A stretch of 46,997 nt of DNA. Source: Planctomycetaceae bacterium (lineage in GTDB: Bacteria; Planctomycetota; Planctomycetia; Pirellulales; Pirellulaceae). Within the stretch, counting starts at the first letter, position 1. The number at the start of each line of letters is the position of its first letter. Under the pieces are notes generated by a model that was not told where the DNA came from, ran no database searches, and saw nothing but the letters and a program-made list of their open reading frames with translations. Shown here one piece after another: positions 41,705 to 46,997 of the stretch. The stretch is taken from positions 1 to 46,997 of the forward strand of contig SXOA01000005.1 of NCBI GenBank assembly GCA_005778405.1, written 5' to 3'. The position numbers and the translations under genes were made by a program.

Positions 41705-42397
41705 ATGCATGCTATCCTGATAACTATGCAGAAACTCGGCCTCTCTGCTTTGCCGGTCGCGCTGTCCGCTCTGACCTCGGTCCTCATCGTCAAGGTCGCG
41801 CTGGGCGTACTTCTGGAGTATGGCAATTACTTCCCGCCCGATTTTCAGTCGGATTTCTTGCGTGGACGGGAGGCATATTTTTGGGGCGGGTATCAGTGGG
41901 CGTTCTATTTCCATCTGATCTCGGGGCCCGCCTCGCTCCTGCTCGGCACGATTCTTGTCAGCGACTGGTTTCGCAGCCGCGTTCCGATGTGGCACCGGCG
42001 GCTGGGACGCTTTCAAGTCGCCAACATCCTGCTGCTGGTGGCCCCCAGCGGTCTGTATATGTCCTGGTATGCGGATACCGGAGCCATTGCTGGGGCAGGG
42101 CTGGGAACGCTGGCGATTGCCACGGCAGCGTGCGCGGGTCTGGGATGGAGAGCGGCGGTAACGAGGCGATTTGCCATTCACCGCCGCTGGATGCTGCGGA
42201 CGTTCATTCTGCTCTGCTCGGCCGTCGTGATTCGGATGATCGGAGGACTGGCGACGGTTCTGGAATTCGACGCCGTTTGGCTCTATCCGGCTTCGTGCTG
42301 GGTGAGCTGGCTCTTGCCGGTTTTGGTTTTCGAGTCGTGGCAATTCCTCGAACCGCGAAAGGGCGTCTCCAGCTCGCCAGTCCCAAAAGTGACCTAA
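41705..42397 (+). CDS. DUF2306 integral membrane protein
   Basis: 230 residues from MHAILITM; an ATG at 41726 is an alternative. Six or seven TM helices are visible, with the DUF2306-like features YWGGYQWAFYFHLISGPASLLLGTIL, then a cluster of RRLGRFQVANILLL, AIHRRWMLRTFILLCSAVVIRMI and a C-terminal WVSWLLPVLVFESW. The function is unknown. The stop overlaps the stop of the convergent DUF1559 gene by four bases. Confidence 0.8.
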   Translation: MHAILITMQKLGLSALPVALSALTSVLIVKVALGVLLEYGNYFPPDFQSDFLRGREAYFWGGYQWAFYFHLISGPASLLLGTILVSDWFRSRVPMWHRRLGRFQVANILLLVAPSGLYMSWYADTGAIAGAGLGTLAIATAACAGLGWRAAVTRRFAIHRRWMLRTFILLCSAVVIRMIGGLATVLEFDAVWLYPASCWVSWLLPVLVFESWQFLEPRKGVSSSPVPKVT

Positions 42398-43167
42398 TCT
42401 GCGCCTTTGGCGGCTGGGTTGTCCTTGCCATCGATGGTGATGAGCGCGCGAAGAGTCTCGGGCTTCAGTCCGGTGCTCAAATAACGAACCTGGCCCGTCA
42501 CAAAGTCGGCGTGAACACCTCGGTAGTGCGACAGATTGGCCCCGGATTTCTGATCCAGAAAGGCGAGATCAAGGGAGTCTGTCGGCGACATCCAGTGAAC
42601 GGCCTGTTTGGCATCGACCTCCATCACCATCAGGGTCCAATTGTGGTCATCGGTGATCTCGGAGAACTTTCGCGGCTCGGTGGGCCGAAAGCAGCCGCCG
42701 GGGACCGCGACGGCCATATACGTGGTCTCGTTCTGTGTCGAAGTGGCCGAAGGGCAACTGTAGGCAGGTACGGAGCTGTCGAATGCCACCTTGTTGGCTG
42801 GATCGTCCCAGGGTTTGGAGAGATCGATCTTTTCGTAGAGAGGCTGCTGCTCCATCATCGGCAAAATCAACGTCCGCCAGCTATGGAGCGGCTTTCCGTC
42901 CGCATCGACCGTAAAAGCAGGGGGGAGAGCGCCGTACTCGTCGGCATACGTGTGCAGGGCAATGCCAATCTGCTTGAGGTTGTTGGCGCATTGCATGCGA
43001 TGCGCAGCCGGCCGGGCACTGCGCCTCATGGGAAGAAGCAACGCAATGAGCACTCCAACGATGCCAATCACCGCCAGGCATCCCAGCAGGTTCGGACGCC
43101 ACCCCGGAGTCCTCGTCTCTGCGGGCTGACCGCCGTGCAGAGTGCCTTGATAGGGGTTGTCTTCCAT
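42394..43167 (-). CDS. DUF1559 protein with atypical N-terminus
   Basis: 257 residues. A TM helix at about 27-46 (NLLGCLAVIGIVGVLIALLLP) is followed by QCANNLKQIGIALHTYADEYGALPPAF, the DUF1559 signature, and ends with the family's H-x(n)-G-type motif as HYRGVHADFVTGQVRYLSTGL. Most DUF1559 proteins start with a prepilin signal (GFTLVELLVVIAIIGIL); here a 26-residue polar lead precedes a degenerate hydrophobic stretch with no GFTLxE cleavage site. So it is probably membrane-anchored, not processed as a pseudopilin. It lies 28 bp downstream of the Gly-rich EF-hand gene, presumably cotranscribed. Confidence 0.8.
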   Translation of the reverse strand: MEDNPYQGTLHGGQPAETRTPGWRPNLLGCLAVIGIVGVLIALLLPMRRSARPAAHRMQCANNLKQIGIALHTYADEYGALPPAFTVDADGKPLHSWRTLILPMMEQQPLYEKIDLSKPWDDPANKVAFDSSVPAYSCPSATSTQNETTYMAVAVPGGCFRPTEPRKFSEITDDHNWTLMVMEVDAKQAVHWMSPTDSLDLAFLDQKSGANLSHYRGVHADFVTGQVRYLSTGLKPETLRALITIDGKDNPAAKGAD

Positions 43168-43195
43168 AGGGCTAACATGCTAAGACCGCGACGGC

Positions 43196-43789
43196 TTAGC
43201 GCTTGCCGCCGCCAAGACCACCACCGGCCCCACCTGGGCCGCCCGGGCCACCGCCGCCAACACCGCCCGCACCGCCACGACCTCCTCCTCCAGCGCCTCC
43301 AGCTCCACCGCCGCCGAAGCCGCCAGCGCCACCCTTGCCACCGGCACCAGGCTGTCCACCTGCTCCGCCTGGTCGGTCCTGGCCCAGATTGGGGATTTCG
43401 TTTTGGGTGATTTGGCCATCGCCGTTGGCATCGAGTTTCTTGATCATCGCGACAACGGCTTCAAACTCTTTGGCGGTGATGACGCCATCTTGATCCATGT
43501 CAAAGACGGCAAACAGCGGATTGGGGAGCCCATTACCCCCGGCTCCACCAGCTCCTCCCGCGCCGCCTCCGGCACCGCCAGCTCCACCAAAGCCGCCCGC
43601 ACCGCCATTACCGCCTCCTCCTACACCGCCAAGGCCACCGGCTCCACCGCCCGCGCCGCCGTTACCGCCGGCTCCAGCCGCTCCTTTTTTCCCGGCGGCA
43701 CCCTTACCGGGAGCACCGAGCGAAACGGCCACAAGCAGCCCCATGCCCATTGCCAACACCCAAGCCTGGTTCAAAAAAAATCGCTTCAT
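43196..43789 (-). CDS. Secreted Gly-rich protein with EF-hand pair
   Basis: 197 residues from MKRFFLNQ; AGAGGA is 7 nt upstream. Signal peptide about 1-24. The mature protein has two long GGAGG/GGxGG blocks (about 26-85 and 130-195) flanking an EF-hand pair: FDMDQDGVITAKEF and DANGDGQITQNEI. The Gly-rich arms are likely disordered. Low-complexity GGN codons make the region prone to slippage and length variation. Expected role: secreted Ca-binding matrix or surface protein. Cotranscription with the DUF1559 gene is likely. Confidence 0.8.
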   Translation of the reverse strand: MKRFFLNQAWVLAMGMGLLVAVSLGAPGKGAAGKKGAAGAGGNGGAGGGAGGLGGVGGGGNGGAGGFGGAGGAGGGAGGAGGAGGNGLPNPLFAVFDMDQDGVITAKEFEAVVAMIKKLDANGDGQITQNEIPNLGQDRPGGAGGQPGAGGKGGAGGFGGGGAGGAGGGGRGGAGGVGGGGPGGPGGAGGGLGGGKR

Positions 43790-43809
43790 TTCATGATCCT
43801 CTGTTCTGG

Positions 43810-43845
43810 GGTGCTGCCACGGCCCCTCATTCGTCGCGCAGCACC
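43810..43845. other. 8-bp inverted repeat upstream of the Gly-rich gene
   Basis: GGTGCTGC (43810-43817) and GCAGCACC (43838-43845) form a perfect stem with a 20-nt loop, in the 124-bp gap between the small secreted-protein gene and the Gly-rich EF-hand gene. It may be an operator or a leader structure; no T-tract follows on either strand. Confidence 0.35.
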
Positions 43846-43913
43846 TGACCACTGCTTCATTGGAACCAACTTTGGCGCGCCTGGCAAGTGAAATCCGGCA
43901 GGGATCCGATCCT

Positions 43914-44249
43914 CTACTTTGCCTTGACCCCCGTCAAAGTCTTGACCGTCACGATGTGCCGCACCCGGACCTCCACTCCCTGTTTTTGCTGGTAACGGCC
44001 GGTGACGATAACCGGCTGCTGGTCGAGCTTCTGAGCCAATTCCTGCAGCTCCTTGCTCCCTCCCAGGTCAAGTTCCCAGGTGACCTTGCCCACCTTGATG
44101 ATGGTTCCCGTCGTCTCCCCGCCAATCGCTTTGATTCCGGTCGCCAGCGTCCCTTTGATCTCCACGTTGATATACGACTCTTCCTCGGCCCCGAGGATCG
44201 TGGAACCCAGGAGCGGCAACAACACCAAAAACAATAGTAGCGCTTTCAT
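43914..44249 (-). CDS. Small secreted beta-rich protein
   Basis: 111 residues; signal peptide MKALLLFLVLLPLLGSTILGAEE, GGAG eight bases upstream of the ATG. The mature part is a short beta-barrel-like sequence (SYINVEIKGTLATGIKAIGGETTGTIIKV ... VTWELDLGG ... QQPVIVTGRYQQKQGVEVRVRHIVTVKTL), resembling the small OB-fold-like secreted proteins seen in planctomycetes. No motif points to a function. It is 24 bp downstream of the phosphoesterase gene and so probably in its operon. Confidence 0.75.
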   Translation of the reverse strand: MKALLLFLVLLPLLGSTILGAEEESYINVEIKGTLATGIKAIGGETTGTIIKVGKVTWELDLGGSKELQELAQKLDQQPVIVTGRYQQKQGVEVRVRHIVTVKTLTGVKAK

Positions 44250-44273
44250 TGTGGTTCTCCGGATGGAATGGTC

Positions 44274-46955
44274 CTACTTCTCGTCCTCTTCCTCTTCATC
44301 CTCGTCCAGCACCGCCCAGGCGGGATACGTGTCGTCTCGCCCGCGGGCGGCGTGCCAGAGGATGCGGTTGAGCGTGTTCTCGTCGGCTTCGTCGACGTCG
44401 TCGAGCGGGAGTTTCAGCGAGACCTCGGCCCAGTGCCGCTGCTGTTTGTTCTTGATGTCGGAGAGCTTGGGATTCAGTTGGTCGAGCGGGACGATGTTAG
44501 GAACCGATTTGTACGGCGCGAGATCGGCGATGTCGGTGAAACAACTGGCCATTGGCGTGGCGGAAGCGTCGAGCTGGTTCATGGGGGGCAGGCCGAGAAT
44601 CAGCTCCATGGTCCGGACCATGCTGGTCTGGTTGTAGTTGGTGCTGTCGAGAGCCTTGCGCTTGGTGTAAGGACTTATGACGAGAGCCACGGTCCGGTGG
44701 CCGTCGACGTGGTCAAAGCCGGCTTGCGGATCGTCTTGCACCACGAAGATGCAGGTGTCTTTCCAGAATTTGCTGTGGCTGACCGCCTCGACAATTTGCC
44801 CCAGGGCCAGGTCGTTGTCTGCCACGCAAGCGGCCGGAGTCGGCGTATCGGGCCGAGTCCCCGAGGTGTGATCGTTGGGAAGCAGCATGATCATGAAATT
44901 GGGCAGCTCTCCCCTCGCTTCATACTCCTTTAACTCATTGATGAACTGCTCCGCCCGGTGCACGTCCGGCACGACGCTGGGAAAGCCGATGGCGGTGGGG
45001 CAGAGGTAGGGCTCCAGCGTCTTGATGGCGGCTGTGGCCTTGATGTCGATTTCCCCCTTTTTGTCCATGAAGTCGCGGTAACACTCGAGGAAATTCGGCC
45101 GTCCCTTGCGGCCGTCCTTCCATTTGATGGTTGCTTCCACGAATTCGCCGTAGACCCGCAGTGTTTTTTTGTGCTCCAGCACGTTGTCCCAGATGAAGCC
45201 GCTGCTGGCGTAGGCCATGGCGTCCCCTCCCCAGTACGGATAGCTCCGGGGAAAGCCGCCGAATGCTTTTTCGATGTAGCTGGTGACATAGGCCTCGTTG
45301 GTCCACTGGTGGCCGTCGGCCGAGAGGACGCCACTGCAATAGAAATTGTCGAGCAGCACAAACTCGTCCACTAGTTTGTGATGGTTGGGGGTCACGTCGC
45401 GGCCGTAAATGCAGAGATCTTCGTCCCCCTCACCTCGCTCGATGTCGCCAAAGACCTGGTCGTAGGTCCGGTTCTCCTTGATGATGTACAGCACATGCTT
45501 GAAGACCGACGGCTCTCCGTGCCGCTCGGGGACGGGGCGGGGCTTCGCATCGTTTCGCGGCGGAGCGAGAGCGCTAATGGACTCCGTGAGCCGATTGTTG
45601 GCGAGGACGATCTCGGTAGGCTTCTTGATCTCTTCCGAGTCTTTGGGCAGCGGAATGAGCGAGACCGTTCCCGAATGGTCGTGCGAGTTGTAGCCGGAAA
45701 CGACCTTGCCGTTGACCTTGCGGGTCCCCTTCCAATCCGTGTTCCGCGAGCCTGTCCCTTTGACGTTGGCGACGTAGAGTTTTCCTCGCTTTTCATCGAG
45801 CGCCAGCCCTGCCGGATACCAGCCGGTGGGAATGCAGCCGAAGAGGTGGCTGCCGTGGAAAGTGTCGAAGGCGATGACTGCGACGGCATTGTTGGTACCG
45901 TTGGAGACATAAATGTTTTTGCCGGCTTCGTCGATGGCGAGAGCGTTGGGGGAACTGCCGAAGAGGAGTTTTTCCGCCGGGCGGGTCGAAATCGTCTCGA
46001 TGACCTTATCCGAGTCCGCGGCGATGACAGAAAGCGTATCGCTGTTGGAATTGGCAACGATGACATGCTTGCCGTCGGGCGTCGCAACAATCGCGCAGGG
46101 ATGCAGGCCGACGAGTACTTGCTTGAGCTCCTTGCCCGCCTTCAGATCGACGACGGAAACAGATCCTTCCGACGCAATGTTCCGTTTGGGATCGACGCGG
46201 ACGGGAGTCCCCGAACCGCTGGGACCAGTAAGATCCTTGGCTCCCGGATGACGGCCAGCCCAGTTGCTGACGTAGGCCTTGTTGCCGACGAGAGCCACGC
46301 CGTAAGGGGCATTGCCGACGGCAATCTCTCGCAGGACTTTCCCTTCGGCCAGGTCAATCTGGGCGAGTGTGCTGCGAAGGTTGAGCACGGCCCACAGCGT
46401 TTTGCCGTCGGGATCGAGCGCGAGGCCGACCGGGAGAGCATTCTTGGCATCCGCGCCGGGAGGGTTGGCGGATTTGTTCGGGGATTGCGGGCCCGTTTCG
46501 CTGTTCGCTACATTTTCGCTGCGGGCGTTCTTGTTGAGTGGCAACTCGATGGGCTTAGCCGCCGTGAGCTTGCCGTCCGTGGCGACGTCGAAGACTCCGA
46601 TCGTCCCTTTATTGCTCGACGCTAGGAGCCGCTGGCTATCCGCCGTGAACAGAATCCCCGCATAGCTGCCGCTGCCGTGACTCACTCGGCTGGCGATATC
46701 ACCAGTCTCCGGATTGATGATGGCCACATGATTGCGGTCGAGAACTCCCAGCCACTTGCCATCGGGGCTCAGCGCCAGGTCCGTCGGCCGGCCGCTGAAG
46801 GAGACTTGTTTTCCAGCGGGCGAAAGAACCTGATTCGTCGGCACGATGATTCTGCCATCCGCTTCGCCGACGCGCTGTTTGTCGTAGTTGATTTCCTGAC
46901 CGCGAGCGGAAACCGAGAGGCCAACCATTATGAAGCCGAGAAGGTAGGTTCGCAT
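44274..46955 (-). CDS. YVTN beta-propeller-phosphoesterase fusion
   Basis: 893 residues; signal peptide MRTYLLGFIMVGLSVSARGQ. Residues about 30-430 form YVTN-type propeller blades (GRPTDLALSPDGKWLGVLDRN, PCAIVATPDGKHVIVANSNSDTLSV, FDTFHGSHLF). Residues about 490-830 form a phosphoesterase-family domain (PF04185-like: HVLYIIKENRTYDQVFGD, DNFYCSGVLSADGHQWTNEAYV, MIMLLPNDHTSG, DDPQAGFDHVDGHRTVALVISPY). A long, very acidic C-terminus (LDEDEEEEDEK) is unusual. The combination is described in bacteria as a secreted phosphatase-like protein; substrate unknown. First gene of a minus-strand run with the small secreted, Gly-rich and DUF1559 genes. Confidence 0.88.
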   Translation of the reverse strand: MRTYLLGFIMVGLSVSARGQEINYDKQRVGEADGRIIVPTNQVLSPAGKQVSFSGRPTDLALSPDGKWLGVLDRNHVAIINPETGDIASRVSHGSGSYAGILFTADSQRLLASSNKGTIGVFDVATDGKLTAAKPIELPLNKNARSENVANSETGPQSPNKSANPPGADAKNALPVGLALDPDGKTLWAVLNLRSTLAQIDLAEGKVLREIAVGNAPYGVALVGNKAYVSNWAGRHPGAKDLTGPSGSGTPVRVDPKRNIASEGSVSVVDLKAGKELKQVLVGLHPCAIVATPDGKHVIVANSNSDTLSVIAADSDKVIETISTRPAEKLLFGSSPNALAIDEAGKNIYVSNGTNNAVAVIAFDTFHGSHLFGCIPTGWYPAGLALDEKRGKLYVANVKGTGSRNTDWKGTRKVNGKVVSGYNSHDHSGTVSLIPLPKDSEEIKKPTEIVLANNRLTESISALAPPRNDAKPRPVPERHGEPSVFKHVLYIIKENRTYDQVFGDIERGEGDEDLCIYGRDVTPNHHKLVDEFVLLDNFYCSGVLSADGHQWTNEAYVTSYIEKAFGGFPRSYPYWGGDAMAYASSGFIWDNVLEHKKTLRVYGEFVEATIKWKDGRKGRPNFLECYRDFMDKKGEIDIKATAAIKTLEPYLCPTAIGFPSVVPDVHRAEQFINELKEYEARGELPNFMIMLLPNDHTSGTRPDTPTPAACVADNDLALGQIVEAVSHSKFWKDTCIFVVQDDPQAGFDHVDGHRTVALVISPYTKRKALDSTNYNQTSMVRTMELILGLPPMNQLDASATPMASCFTDIADLAPYKSVPNIVPLDQLNPKLSDIKNKQQRHWAEVSLKLPLDDVDEADENTLNRILWHAARGRDDTYPAWAVLDEDEEEEDEK

Positions 46956-46965
46956 GTGTGTTCTG

Positions 46966-46997
46966 TCCCCTCTCCCTTTGGGAGTGGGATAGGGTGA
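46966..46997. repeat. Dispersed GC-rich element, copy C (partial)
   Basis: The upstream region of the phosphoesterase gene holds CCCCTCTCCC-TTT-GGGAGTGGGATAGGGTGA, a diverged form of copies A and B, cut by the window edge. It supports the view that this is a dispersed intergenic element. Confidence 0.55.

Overview
This 47 kb window is bacterial chromosome from a member of the Planctomycetota. No rRNA or tRNA was seen, so the evidence is gene content: two DUF1549/DUF1553-DUF1501 gene pairs with planctomycete-type CxxCH motifs, a formylglycine sulfatase, a DUF1559 protein, giant secreted proteins with a LEPR-XLL-like N-terminal motif and a C-terminal dockerin-like module, an ECF sigma factor coupled to a giant PQQ-repeat protein, and EF-hand secreted proteins. 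GC content is high, and many start codons have weak Shine-Dalgarno sequences.

Layout. 1-6.3 kb: a minus-strand AAA ATPase, then an ECF sigma factor whose stop overlaps the start of a 1563-residue membrane-anchored PQQ-repeat protein. 6.5-21 kb: two tandem giant paralogs (2343 and 2397 residues) built from SdrD_B-like, beta-propeller, cadherin-like, Calx-beta and dockerin modules; an exact 306-bp period is visible in their Calx-beta arrays. 21-25.8 kb: a polytopic membrane protein (minus), then a DUF1549/DUF1553 plus DUF1501 pair (plus). 25.9-33.8 kb: a benzoylformate-decarboxylase-like ThDP enzyme, a DUF3052 protein, a 57-residue single-TM protein, a zinc-ribbon protein, a secreted thioredoxin-like protein, a radical SAM protein, and a divergent pair made of an FHA-GAF-class III cyclase and a CYTH (class IV cyclase/triphosphatase) protein. 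34-40.7 kb: a secreted EF-hand protein, a sulfatase, and a second DUF1549/DUF1553-DUF1501 pair. 40.74-41.70 kb: the only long gene-free stretch, a repeat island. 41.7-47 kb: a DUF2306 membrane protein, then a minus-strand run of a YVTN-phosphoesterase fusion, a small secreted protein, a Gly-rich EF-hand protein and a DUF1559 protein.

How it fits together. Most genes encode envelope or secreted products. The two DUF1549/DUF1501 pairs and the sulfatase are a common planctomycete combination that is usually linked, without firm proof, to degradation of complex (often sulfated) polysaccharides. The giant paralogs look like surface or matrix proteins. The cyclase pair is the clearest signalling locus. 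There is no phage, IS element, CRISPR array or obvious defence island. The least explained sequence is the repeat island: seven exact copies of TGATTCA or its complement within 238 bp, bracketed by two direct copies of a dispersed GC-rich element and followed by a 115-bp inverted repeat.
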